Positions 33,553 through 41,450 of a stretch of DNA of 64,000 bases are shown piece after piece. The stretch is taken from positions 1 through 64,000 of the forward strand of contig NZ_RJZE01000029.1 of NCBI RefSeq assembly GCF_003986935.1, given 5' to 3'. A program made the position numbers and the translations under genes. Source of the stretch: Paraburkholderia kururiensis JCM 10599 = LMG 19447 (GTDB taxonomy: Bacteria > Pseudomonadota > Gammaproteobacteria > Burkholderiales > Burkholderiaceae). The notes under the pieces are model-generated. The model saw only the letters and a program-made list of their open reading frames with translations, ran no database searches and was not told the DNA's origin. Within the stretch, counting starts at the first letter, position 1; each line of letters begins with the position of its first letter.

Positions 33553-34176
33553 GTGGCACGTTATATCGGCCCGAAGGCCAAGCTGTCCCGCCGTGAAGGC
33601 ACCGATCTGTTCCTGAAGAGCGCACGCCGCTCGCTCGCCGACAAGTGCAAGCTCGATAGCAAGCCGGGTCAGCATGGTCGCACCTCCGGCGCCCGTACGT
33701 CGGACTACGGCACGCAGTTGCGCGAAAAGCAAAAAGTGAAGCGCATCTACGGCGTTCTCGAACGTCAGTTCCGCCGTTACTTCGCTGAAGCTGACCGCCG
33801 CAAGGGCAACACCGGCGAAAACCTGCTCAAGCTGCTTGAGTCGCGCCTCGACAACGTCGTGTATCGCATGGGTTTCGGCTCGACGCGCGCCGAAGCGCGT
33901 CAGCTGGTGAGCCACAAGGCGATCCTCGTGAACGGTCAGGTCGCCAACATCCCGTCGCTGCAGGTCAAGTCGGGCGACGTGGTGGCAGTGCGTGAACAGG
34001 CAAAGAAGCAGGCTCGTATCGTCGAGGCTCTGTCGCTCGCCGAGCAAGGCGGGATGCCGAGCTGGGTGTCGGTCGACGCCAAGAAGTTCGAAGGCGTCTT
34101 CAAGGGCATGCCGGAGCGCAGCGATATCGCTGGCGACATCAACGAAAGCCTGATCGTCGAATTGTATTCGCGGTAA
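33553..34176 (+). CDS. rpsD: 30S ribosomal protein S4
   Basis: The 207-residue S4 is a primary 16S binder and, in enterobacteria, the repressor of the alpha operon. MARYIGPKAKLSRREGTDLF and an S4 RNA-binding domain (RLDNVVYRMGFGSTRAEARQ) are clear. No zinc-binding cysteine set is present. Confidence 0.98.
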   Translation: MARYIGPKAKLSRREGTDLFLKSARRSLADKCKLDSKPGQHGRTSGARTSDYGTQLREKQKVKRIYGVLERQFRRYFAEADRRKGNTGENLLKLLESRLDNVVYRMGFGSTRAEARQLVSHKAILVNGQVANIPSLQVKSGDVVAVREQAKKQARIVEALSLAEQGGMPSWVSVDAKKFEGVFKGMPERSDIAGDINESLIVELYSR

Positions 34177-34300
34177 TCGGATTGACGGCCGGGGTACCCG
34201 TATTGCGTTGCGCAAGGGGTGGCCTCGGCTGTTTATTTTCAGGTTGTTACCGGTCAGCCTTATCGGTGTAACGAGCCGAGGGTATTGAAAAGGAAAACCT

Positions 34301-35278
34301 ATGCAAACCAGTTTGTTGAAACCCAAGATCATCGCAGTGGAATCGCTCGGCGACAACCACGCGAAAGTGGTCATGGAGCCGTTTGAACGCGGTTATGGCC
34401 ACACCTTGGGCAACGCGCTTCGGCGCGTACTGCTGTCGTCGATGGTGGGCTACGCGCCGACCGAGGTGACGATCGCAGGCGTCGTGCACGAATACTCGAC
34501 GCTCGATGGTGTGCAGGAGGACGTGGTCAACCTGTTGTTGAACCTGAAGGGCGTGGTGTTCAAGCTGCATAACCGTGACGAAGTGACGGTGACGCTGCGC
34601 AAGGAAGGCGAAGGCGTGGTGACGGCGGGCGATATCGAACTCGCGCACGACTGCGAAGTGATCAACCCCGATCACGTGATCGCGCACCTCTCGAAGGGCG
34701 GCAAGCTCGACGTGCAGATCAAGATCGAAAAGGGCCGCGGCTATGTCCCGGGCAACGTGCGCCGCTACGGCGACGAAACGGCGAAGATCATCGGCCGCAT
34801 CGTGCTGGACGCGTCGTTCTCGCCGGTGCGTCGCGTGAGCTATTCGGTGGAAAGCGCGCGTGTCGAACAGCGTACCGACCTCGACAAGCTCGTGATGAAC
34901 ATCGAAACCAACGGTGTGATCTCGCCTGAAGAAGCGATCCGTCAGTCAGCTCGCATTCTGGTCGATCAGCTGTCGGTGTTCGCTGCACTGGAAGGGACCG
35001 AGGCCGCTGCCGAAGCGCCGTCGCGTGCTCCGCAGATCGACCCGATCCTGCTGCGTCCGGTGGACGATCTCGAACTCACGGTTCGTTCCGCGAACTGCCT
35101 GAAGGCCGAGAACATCTACTACATCGGCGACCTGATCCAGCGCACGGAAAACGAGTTGCTCAAGACGCCGAACCTGGGCCGCAAGTCGCTGAACGAAATC
35201 AAGGAAGTGCTCGCCTCGCGCGGCCTCACCTTGGGCATGAAGCTCGAAAACTGGCCGCCGGCTGGTCTCGACAAGTAA
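34301..35278 (+). CDS. rpoA: DNA-directed RNA polymerase subunit alpha
   Basis: The 325-residue alpha subunit has an N-terminal assembly domain (FERGYGHTLGNALRRVLLSS) and a C-terminal domain (about 250-325) with LELTVRSANCLKAENIYYIG and NLGRKSLNEIKEVLASRGL for UP-element and activator contacts. It is preceded by AAAAGGAAAACC and followed by a terminator before rplQ. Confidence 0.99.
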   Translation: MQTSLLKPKIIAVESLGDNHAKVVMEPFERGYGHTLGNALRRVLLSSMVGYAPTEVTIAGVVHEYSTLDGVQEDVVNLLLNLKGVVFKLHNRDEVTVTLRKEGEGVVTAGDIELAHDCEVINPDHVIAHLSKGGKLDVQIKIEKGRGYVPGNVRRYGDETAKIIGRIVLDASFSPVRRVSYSVESARVEQRTDLDKLVMNIETNGVISPEEAIRQSARILVDQLSVFAALEGTEAAAEAPSRAPQIDPILLRPVDDLELTVRSANCLKAENIYYIGDLIQRTENELLKTPNLGRKSLNEIKEVLASRGLTLGMKLENWPPAGLDK

Positions 35279-35319
35279 TTGCCGCAAGCATGGCGGGCTC
35301 GTCCCGCCGCTGGTAAGAG

Positions 35320-35356
35320 CGCGGATTTTCCTTTAAAATCCGCGTCTTGCTTTTTT
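35320..35356 (+). terminator. terminator/attenuator after rpoA
   Basis: CGCGGATTTT (35320-35329) pairs perfectly with AAAATCCGCG (35335-35344) around CCTTT. TCTTGC and TTTTTT (35351-35356) follow. It lies between rpoA and rplQ, so it should reduce rplQ read-through unless rplQ has its own promoter. I did not find a convincing one. Confidence 0.75.
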
Positions 35357-35432
35357 CACTACCGGCCCGTGCCTAAGGCTTGTCCTGGGCGATAGAAGAG
35401 CTGGATCAAAACTTTGATTCAAGGAAACTGAA

Positions 35433-35828
35433 ATGCGTCACCGTCATGGTCTGCGGAAACTGAACCGCACGAGCAGCCACCGTCTGGCAATGCTCCGTAA
35501 CATGTCCAACTCGCTGATCGAGCACGAAGTCATCAAGACCACGCTGCCGAAGGCGAAGGAACTTCGCAAGGTTGTCGAGCCCCTCATCACGCTCGGCAAG
35601 AAGCCGTCGCTGGCGAACCGCCGCCTCGCGTTCAACCGCCTGCGCGACCGCGACTCGGTCACCAAGCTGTTCGATGTGCTGGGTCCGCGCTTCGCGAACC
35701 GTCCGGGCGGCTACCTCCGCATCCTGAAATTCGGCTTCCGCGTGGGCGATAACGCTCCCATGGCGCTCGTCGAACTGCTCGACCGCCCGGAAGTGGTGGA
35801 GGCAGAAGAGGTCCAGGAAGCCGAATAA
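35433..35828 (+). CDS. rplQ: 50S ribosomal protein L17
   Basis: The 131-residue L17 (MRHRHGLRKLNRTSSHRLAM) ends the alpha-type block. It has a short acidic tail, EVVEAEEVQEAE. It is preceded by CAAGGAAACTGAA and followed by a strong bidirectional terminator. Confidence 0.98.
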   Translation: MRHRHGLRKLNRTSSHRLAMLRNMSNSLIEHEVIKTTLPKAKELRKVVEPLITLGKKPSLANRRLAFNRLRDRDSVTKLFDVLGPRFANRPGGYLRILKFGFRVGDNAPMALVELLDRPEVVEAEEVQEAE

Positions 35829-35852
35829 GCATTCCTCGTTCTCTTGATGCAT

Positions 35853-35882
35853 AAAAAAGCCAGGCTTCTGCCTGGCTTTTTT
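35853..35882. terminator. rplQ terminator, symmetrical
   Basis: AAAAAAGCCAGGC (35853-35865) pairs perfectly with GCCTGGCTTTTTT (35870-35882) around TTCT. The A and T runs on both sides would let it act in either direction. It closes the ribosomal cluster. Confidence 0.95.
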
Positions 35883-35997
35883 GCGTCTGCGCGCCGATTT
35901 CTGGCCGATTGGTTATCCGTGCGGGTGGCCGCCGAAGTGCCCGCGCGTCAGGTGGTACGATAGCTGCACCCGAGTTCTCGATGTTTTTGGAGTGGCC

Positions 35998-36330
35998 GTG
36001 AGCGTCAACGTGACCCTGATTCTGACCGCTGTGCCCGACGCGCAGACTGCCCAGAAGCTCGCGTCCGGCGCACTCGATGCACGTCTTGCCGCTTGCGTGA
36101 CGCAACTGGGTGCCGTGCATTCGAACTACCACTGGCAGGGCAAGGTCGAATCCGCCGACGAGATCCAGTTGCTCTTCAAGACGAGTGTCGCCCGGTCACT
36201 GGAGCTCGAACAGTTCATTCAGAGCCATCACCCCTACGAAACACCGGAAGTGCTCTCGTGGCAGGCCACCGCTACGCAGGCCTATGGCCAATGGATCATT
36301 GCCGAAACTCAACGCCCGCTTCATGTTTAA
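35998..36330 (+). CDS. cutA: divalent-cation tolerance protein CutA
   Basis: This is a 110-residue trimeric protein of the CutA1 family, linked in Escherichia coli to copper tolerance though its biochemical role is unclear. I start at GTG 35998 (MSVNVTLILTAVPDAQTAQ) behind TTTGGAG. The in-frame extension to 35881 overlaps the rplQ terminator. Signatures seen are the LAACVTQLGAVHSNYHWQGK core and the C-terminal SHHPYETPEVLSW. It overlaps the likely dsbD start, so the two are probably coupled. DsbD is often next to cutA in proteobacteria. Confidence 0.93.
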   Translation: MSVNVTLILTAVPDAQTAQKLASGALDARLAACVTQLGAVHSNYHWQGKVESADEIQLLFKTSVARSLELEQFIQSHHPYETPEVLSWQATATQAYGQWIIAETQRPLHV

Positions 36331-38191
36331 TCGTTCCCATCGGCCCGCGGCTCGCATGATGCGCGCAATTGTTCTACTGCTCTGCAGTCTCTTCGCGATG
36401 CTGCTCGGGGCCGGCCTCGCGCAAGCTGGCGACGACTTCCTTGATCCCGATGCCGCGTTCCGCTTCAGCGCCACCGAGCAGCCGGGCGAAGTCGAGGTTC
36501 ACTACCGTATCGCCGACGGCTACTACATGTACCGCGAGCGGTTCTCGTTCGCGGTACAAAAGGGCAGTGCGACGCTCGGCGATCCGCAGTTGCCACCTGG
36601 CCACGTCAAGTTTGATACGACGTTCCAGAAAAACGTGGAGACGTACCGCAACGAGTTGACGATCCGCGTCCCGGTGAAACAGGCGTCCGCGGGATTCGAC
36701 CTTGCTGTCACGTCACAGGGTTGCGCGGACGCGGGAATCTGTTATCCGCCCATGGTTCGGACGTATCGCGTGAGCGGCGCCGCGCTGCAGGCCGCGACCT
36801 CCGCAGGCGCCGCACCCGATACTGCCGCTGCCGCCGCCGTGGGTACCGATTCGAGCGGCCCCTGGTACGACCGCATCACGAGCGCCGACTATGCACAGCA
36901 GCTGCTGACGAAGGGCGGTTTCCTCGCCATCGTCGCGCTGTACTTCGTCGCCGGCGTCGTGCTCAGCCTGCTGCCCTGCTCGTACCCGATGTTCCCCATC
37001 CTGTCTGCCATCATCATCGGCGAGGGGACCAGCGTGACGCGGGCGCGTGGGTTTGCGCTGTCGCTTGCGTACGTGTTGGGCATGGCACTGGTCTATACAG
37101 TGCTCGGCATCGTGGCCGGTTTCGTTGGGCAAAGCCTGGGCGGATGGTTGCAGAACCCGTGGGTGCTGGGTGCCTTCGCGGTTCTGTTGGCGGTGTTCGC
37201 ATTCGCGCTAATCGGCGGTATGGACATCGCGCTGCCGCGTCGCTGGCAGGACGGGGTGTCGCGCGCGACGCAAGGCCGTCCCACGGGCAAGTACGCGGCC
37301 GTTGCGTCGCTTGGGGCGCTGTCGGCGCTCGTGGTCGGCGCGTGCATGACGGCGCCGCTCTTTGCGGTGTTGGCGTTTATCGCGCATACCGGCAACGCCT
37401 TGCTCGGCGGCGCGGCGCTGTTTGCGATGGGATTGGGTCTCGGTGTGCCGTTGCTGATTCTGGGTCTGGGCGCTGGCGTGCTCTTGCCGCGTGCGGGCGC
37501 CTGGATGGATGGCGTGAAGGTATTCTTCGGCGTGATCCTGCTCGCAGCCGCCTTGTGGATCGTCTGGCCAGTGTTGGGTGGCGGGGTGAGGATGCTGCTT
37601 GCGGCCGTCTGGCTGCTGATTGCCGCTGCGGCGCTTGGCCTTTTCACGCCGAACTCCGGTGGTCCGACGCCGTGGCGGCGCCTTGGCCGTGGTATTGGGG
37701 CAGCACTGGCTATCTGGGGCGCGACGTTGCTTGTGGGACTGGCTGCGGGGTCGTCAGACCCACTTCGCCCGCTCGCTGTTTTGGCCGCCAGGGGCAGCGA
37801 AGGTGGCGCGGGCAATGGCCTGTCGCCGAACCAACTCGCGTTTGCGCCGGTGCGCTCGTCGACGCAACTCGATGATGCGGTGAAGACCGCACTGAAGCCG
37901 GCCATGCTGGACTTCTATGCGGACTGGTGCGTCAGCTGTAAGGAGATGGAGAAGTTCACCTTCAGCGACCCGCGCGTGCAGCTCCGTCTCAAACAGCTCA
38001 ACCTCCTGCGCGCCGATGTGACTGCGAACAACACCGACGACCAGGTTCTGCTCAAGCGCTTCGACCTGTTCGGGCCGCCGGGCATCATTTTCTTCGACCA
38101 GACTGGCAGAGAGGTCCTGCGCGTAGTCGGCTACGAATCCGCGGACCGCTTTCTGCGCAGTCTGGACCGCGCGGCGCCACCGCAGTCGTAG
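36323..38191 (+). CDS. dsbD: thiol:disulfide interchange protein DsbD
   Basis: This inner-membrane reductase carries electrons from cytoplasmic thioredoxin to the periplasm. The three-part structure is visible: a signal peptide (LLLCSLFAMLLGAGLAQA); an alpha domain with CADAGICYPP; a polytopic beta domain with cysteines in LLPCSYPM and GACMTAP; and a C-terminal thioredoxin-like gamma domain with YADWCVSCKE. I place the start at ATG 36323, overlapping the cutA stop (622 residues). ATGs at 36356 and 36359 are alternatives and would give a shorter signal-peptide n-region. It feeds cytochrome c maturation and disulfide isomerisation, matching the resB/ccsB genes downstream. Confidence 0.94.
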   Translation: MFNRSHRPAARMMRAIVLLLCSLFAMLLGAGLAQAGDDFLDPDAAFRFSATEQPGEVEVHYRIADGYYMYRERFSFAVQKGSATLGDPQLPPGHVKFDTTFQKNVETYRNELTIRVPVKQASAGFDLAVTSQGCADAGICYPPMVRTYRVSGAALQAATSAGAAPDTAAAAAVGTDSSGPWYDRITSADYAQQLLTKGGFLAIVALYFVAGVVLSLLPCSYPMFPILSAIIIGEGTSVTRARGFALSLAYVLGMALVYTVLGIVAGFVGQSLGGWLQNPWVLGAFAVLLAVFAFALIGGMDIALPRRWQDGVSRATQGRPTGKYAAVASLGALSALVVGACMTAPLFAVLAFIAHTGNALLGGAALFAMGLGLGVPLLILGLGAGVLLPRAGAWMDGVKVFFGVILLAAALWIVWPVLGGGVRMLLAAVWLLIAAAALGLFTPNSGGPTPWRRLGRGIGAALAIWGATLLVGLAAGSSDPLRPLAVLAARGSEGGAGNGLSPNQLAFAPVRSSTQLDDAVKTALKPAMLDFYADWCVSCKEMEKFTFSDPRVQLRLKQLNLLRADVTANNTDDQVLLKRFDLFGPPGIIFFDQTGREVLRVVGYESADRFLRSLDRAAPPQS

Positions 38192-38257
38192 CAACGCACG
38201 TGGCCTTTGCATCGACGCTCGTTACTGCGAAGGAACGCCGGCGCGGGGCAGCACAAA

Positions 38258-38296
38258 AAAAGAGGCACATCGGTTCTTATCCGATGTGCCTCTTTT
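38258..38296. terminator. bidirectional terminator between dsbD and hemB
   Basis: A 16-bp perfect stem (38258-38273 with 38281-38296) encloses TTCTTAT, with an A-run on the left and TTTT on the right. It sits between convergent genes and can terminate both. Confidence 0.93.
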
Positions 38297-38340
38297 GCGT
38301 TTGCGTCTGAGGTGGCAGCCGCACCGCCACGTTGTCTGCG

Positions 38341-39339
38341 TTATCGCTGGGTACGCAGGATCCTCGCCGCGTCGAGCGCGAAATAGGTGAGCACGCCGTC
38401 CGCGCCAGCGCGCTTGAACGCCAGCAGCGATTCCATCATCACTTTGTCGTGATCGAGCCAGCCGTTCTGCGCGGCCGCCTTGAGCATCGCGTATTCGCCG
38501 CTCACTTGATACACGTAGGTCGGGTAGCGGAACTCGTCCTTCACGCGGCGCACGATGTCCAGATACGGCATGCCCGGCTTCACCATCACCATGTCGGCGC
38601 CTTCCTCGATGTCGAGGCGCACTTCGCGCAGCGCTTCGTCGCTATTTGCCGGGTCCATCTGGTAGGTCATCTTGTTGCTCTTGCCCAGGTTCGAAGCGGA
38701 ACCCACTGCATCGCGGAACGGACCGTAGAACGCCGACGCGTATTTTGCCGAATACGCCATGATGCGTGTATGGATATGGCCTTCGCTTTCGAGCATCTCG
38801 CGGATCGCGCCGATGCGCCCGTCCATCATGTCTGAGGGCGCGACGATATCGACGCCCGCTTCGGCCTGCGCCTGCGCCTGCTGAACGAGGATTTCGACTG
38901 TCTCGTCATTCATGACATACCCGGCCTCGTCCAGTACGCCGTCCTGCCCGTGGCTGGTGTACGGATCGAGCGCGACGTCGGTCAGCACGCCCAGCTCCGG
39001 GAAGTGCTTTTTCAGTTCGCGTACGGCGCGCGGAATCAGCCCGGCTTCATTGGCGGCTTCGCGGCCGTCGGGCGTCTTGATGGACGGCTCGATGGCCGGA
39101 AAGAGCGAAATGACGGGCACGCCGAGCTCGACGCATTGCTCGGCCACGCCCATCAGCAGGTCGACGGAAACGCGTTCGACGCCCGGCATCGACGGCACGG
39201 CTTGCCGCACATTTTGGCCTTCTACGACGAAGACGGGGTAAATCAGGTCGTTGGTGGTGAGAATGGTTTCGCGCATGAGGCGGCGCGAAAAGTCGTCGCG
39301 TCGCATACGGCGCGGACGGAGATGGGGATAGAAGCTCAT
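38341..39339 (-). CDS. hemB: delta-aminolevulinic acid dehydratase (porphobilinogen synthase)
   Basis: This 332-residue enzyme condenses two 5-aminolevulinate molecules to porphobilinogen in haem biosynthesis. Catalytic-lysine neighbourhoods are visible as MAYSAKYASAFYGPFRDAVG and MVKPGMPYLDIV. The metal region DVALDPYTSHGQDGVLD is Asp-rich rather than Cys-rich, suggesting the Mg-dependent class. The start ATG has no clear ribosome-binding site. The next in-frame Met (residue 12) is an alternative. It is on the minus strand, convergent with dsbD. Confidence 0.96.
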   Translation of the reverse strand: MSFYPHLRPRRMRRDDFSRRLMRETILTTNDLIYPVFVVEGQNVRQAVPSMPGVERVSVDLLMGVAEQCVELGVPVISLFPAIEPSIKTPDGREAANEAGLIPRAVRELKKHFPELGVLTDVALDPYTSHGQDGVLDEAGYVMNDETVEILVQQAQAQAEAGVDIVAPSDMMDGRIGAIREMLESEGHIHTRIMAYSAKYASAFYGPFRDAVGSASNLGKSNKMTYQMDPANSDEALREVRLDIEEGADMVMVKPGMPYLDIVRRVKDEFRYPTYVYQVSGEYAMLKAAAQNGWLDHDKVMMESLLAFKRAGADGVLTYFALDAARILRTQR

Positions 39340-39739
39340 GTCGGATATCGTGGGAGAGGACGACAGAAGGGCGGGATGCAGCGGCTCCCGCGTGGCAGAA
39401 ACTTTTCAGGCCAATGGTATATCATACCGATCGAGCGAGGCGCCCTGCGCCGGACTCCCCGCTTCTCCTCCCTGAGCGGGTGCCTGTCGTTTTTCGATTA
39501 GGCTGTTAACCCGCCGCGAACCGGCGGGTTTTTTTATGGGCGCCCGGGATGAAGCGCCCCTCGCTTTGCACAACAAGCAGGCACTTCCGGCGCAGCCGCC
39601 GCGACGACATGTCGCACATGTGCAGGTCGTGAAGGCCGCTTCAAAATTCTGTGCCTCGCACGCCATTGACCGCGGCAACGCTGGCCGCCGCGTCGATTTC
39701 TTCACGCGCCGCCGCTCCCATGCCACGCTGGCCCGCCGA
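39340..39739. other. hemB-engB intergenic region
   Basis: This is a 400-base gap. It contains a 13-base palindrome GGTATATCATACC (39416-39428), probably near the hemB promoter, whose minus strand reads TATGAT. It also contains a plus-strand terminator at 39508-39535 that no annotated plus-strand gene needs. A Cys-rich minus-strand frame across 39540-39786 has no recognisable homology and I do not call it a gene. Confidence 0.5.
39508..39535 (+). terminator. orphan plus-strand terminator
   Basis: AACCCGCCG (39508-39516) pairs with CGGCGGGTT (39522-39530) around CGAAC, followed by seven Ts (39529-39535). No plus-strand gene lies upstream between here and dsbD, since hemB is on the other strand. 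On the minus strand the hairpin lacks a T-run, so it is poorly explained as an engB terminator. Confidence 0.8.
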
Positions 39740-40399
39740 TTATTCTGACGCCGCCTCAGCCTCGCCGGCGTGCTCCGCAGGTGCAATCCAGCTTTCGATC
39801 AGTTCGTGCGCTTCGTCCAGCCCGGCGCGCTTGAGCGAAGAGAAAAGCTGCGCGCTGAGCTCACCCGCGTGGCCGGCCGCCCGGTATTCGTCGAAACCCT
39901 TCTTCGTCATGCGCAGTGCATTGATGCTCTCTTGGCGTGTCAATTTGTCGCACTTCGTTAGCAGAGCATGGATCGGCTTCCCGGTGGGCTCGAACCATTC
40001 GATCATCCGGCGGTCGAGTTCGGTGAGCGGACGGCGGGCGTCCATCATGAGAATCAGGCCGCGCAGCTGGGCGCGAGTCTGCAGATAGCGCGACAGCAGT
40101 TCCTCCCAGTGCGCCTTCGAGGCCTCCGGCACATCGGCGTATCCATAGCCGGGCAGGTCCACGATGTGCGCCACCGGCTCCGCGGCGGGCCCCACCGAGA
40201 AGTAGTTGATGTGCTGCGTGCGCCCTGGCGTCTTCGAGGCGAAGGCGAGCCGCTTCTGGTTGCACAGCACGTTGATGGCCGTCGACTTCCCGGCATTCGA
40301 GCGTCCCGCGAACGCGATCTCGGGCTGCGTCGTGGCCGGCAGGTCGCGCAGATGATTGACCGTCGTAAAGAAGCGGGCTTGATGGAGCAGGAAGGCCAT
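39740..40399 (-). CDS. engB: ribosome biogenesis GTPase EngB/YsxC
   Basis: This is a 219-residue circularly simple GTPase required for 50S assembly in many bacteria. Motifs are G1 AFAGRSNAGKSTAINVL, G3 VDLPGYGYADV and G4 LTKCDKLTRQE. I place the start at 40399 (MAFLLHQARFFTTVNHLRDL), which matches the family N-terminus. A longer frame to 40462 adds 21 residues without homology. No good ribosome-binding site is visible at either start. Confidence 0.94.
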   Translation of the reverse strand: MAFLLHQARFFTTVNHLRDLPATTQPEIAFAGRSNAGKSTAINVLCNQKRLAFASKTPGRTQHINYFSVGPAAEPVAHIVDLPGYGYADVPEASKAHWEELLSRYLQTRAQLRGLILMMDARRPLTELDRRMIEWFEPTGKPIHALLTKCDKLTRQESINALRMTKKGFDEYRAAGHAGELSAQLFSSLKRAGLDEAHELIESWIAPAEHAGEAEAASE

Positions 40400-40516
40400 G
40401 AGGGGAAAACCAGAATGTGAGACGCCGTGGCGATTGCCGGGCACCGGGATGGAGGGCGCCACGCGGCGGAGATGGCACCGGGAGAGGTCCGACTGGCGCC
40501 ATTGCGTATAGCGCGT

Positions 40517-40528
40517 TATTGTACAATA
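40517..40528. promoter_or_regulatory. palindromic -10 region between engB and cytochrome gene
   Basis: TATTGTACAATA is a perfect 12-base palindrome. It reads TACAAT on both strands, which could serve as a shared -10 for the divergent engB (-) and cytochrome (+) genes. The -35 sequences are weak on both sides, so this is a candidate, possibly also an operator. Confidence 0.45.
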
Positions 40529-40535
40529 CGACGGT

Positions 40536-40559
40536 TTACTGAAGACCTTACTGAAGTCC
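40536..40559 (+). repeat. tandem 12-bp direct repeat
   Basis: TTACTGAAGACC (40536-40547) is followed immediately by TTACTGAAGTCC (40548-40559), one mismatch. It lies just downstream of the palindromic -10 and upstream of the cytochrome gene, so it could be an operator or leader element. Confidence 0.6.
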
Positions 40560-40664
40560 TCGATACGGAGACAATTTGGGGACGAGCGTGCGGGCCTTCG
40601 CGGTAGATCGGTCGCCGTCGTATTTTGCAGAGCCTAATCCCACAAGACGAAACAGGGTGTGCGA

Positions 40665-41318
40665 ATGAATCGACTGTGCAAGTCCTTGATGGTGCTTGAA
40701 TTTGCGGTAGCGGCAGGTCTTTCGGCAGTAGCGGTGCAAAAAGCAGTGGCAGCGGATCAGACAAAGCCCGATCTCAACCGGGGGCAGACAATCGCGACAC
40801 AGGTCTGCGCCGCCTGCCACGGAGCGGACGGCAACAGCGCCGGCGGCGCGTATCCAAAGCTCGCCGGCCAGCATCCCGAGTATCTCGTCAAGCAGCTTCA
40901 CGACTTCAAGCCGGCGGAAGGCAAGCCGGCAGCGCGCAGCAATCCGATCATGGCCGGTTTCGCGGGCGCGCTGTCCGATCAGGACATGCAGAACGTGGCG
41001 GCCTACTTCGCAGCGCAAGCGCCAAAGCCCGGCTACGCGCATAATGCGAGCACCATCGCGCTAGGCCAGAAGATTTATCGCGGCGGCGACGCAGAACGGG
41101 GCGTGCCGGCGTGTGCGGCCTGTCACGGGCCGACGGGGCAGGGTATTCCGACCCAGTACCCGCGGCTCTCGGGTCAGTGGTCCGAGTACATCGTTGCGCA
41201 GCTCACCGCTTTCCAGCAGGGCACGCGCAATAACAACGAACCGATGCATGCGGTGTCGCAGCGACTGTCCGATAGCGAGATCAAGGCCGTCGCCGATTAC
41301 ATCGCCGGGCTGCATTGA
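40665..41318 (+). CDS. diheme cytochrome c, c4 family
   Basis: This is a 217-residue periplasmic protein with a signal peptide (residues 1-28, ending near VAVQKAVAA). Two CxxCH haem sites are present: CAACHGADGNSAGG in the first half and CAACHGPTGQGIPT in the second. Each is followed by a matching domain with a methionine ligand candidate (NPIMAGFA and PMHAVSQ). Two homologous cytochrome c domains in tandem are the c4 pattern, usually an electron donor to terminal oxidases. I start at ATG 40665 behind CAGGG. It lies directly upstream of resB and ccsB, which would attach its haems. Confidence 0.92.
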   Translation: MNRLCKSLMVLEFAVAAGLSAVAVQKAVAADQTKPDLNRGQTIATQVCAACHGADGNSAGGAYPKLAGQHPEYLVKQLHDFKPAEGKPAARSNPIMAGFAGALSDQDMQNVAAYFAAQAPKPGYAHNASTIALGQKIYRGGDAERGVPACAACHGPTGQGIPTQYPRLSGQWSEYIVAQLTAFQQGTRNNNEPMHAVSQRLSDSEIKAVADYIAGLH

Positions 41319-41382
41319 CAGTCCGCGCGATTCGCGTCGGGTAAGAACCAGCCGGCCCAGCCAGGGACGGCAAGAAAACAAG

Positions 41383-41430
41383 AAAAGGGTGGGGGCGTCG
41401 TCATGGCACGACAGCCCTTCACCCTTTTTT
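41383..41430 (+). terminator. attenuator/terminator between cytochrome gene and resB
   Basis: The outer stem AAAAGGGTG (41383-41391) with CACCCTTTT (41420-41428) encloses an inner stem near GGGCGTCGT/ACGACAGCCC, followed by TTTTTT. It may separate strong cytochrome expression from weaker resB-ccsB expression. Confidence 0.7.
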
Positions 41431-41450
41431 GCTGTTGAGTCGGAGTTTGA

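Noticed and set aside
39406..39786. Minus-strand Cys-rich frame between engB and hemB (CTCATCRRGGCAGSACLLC)
   Set aside because: It begins inside engB, crosses the terminator at 39508-39535 and has no convincing start site or homology. The cysteines may be chance. A tblastn against relatives would settle it.
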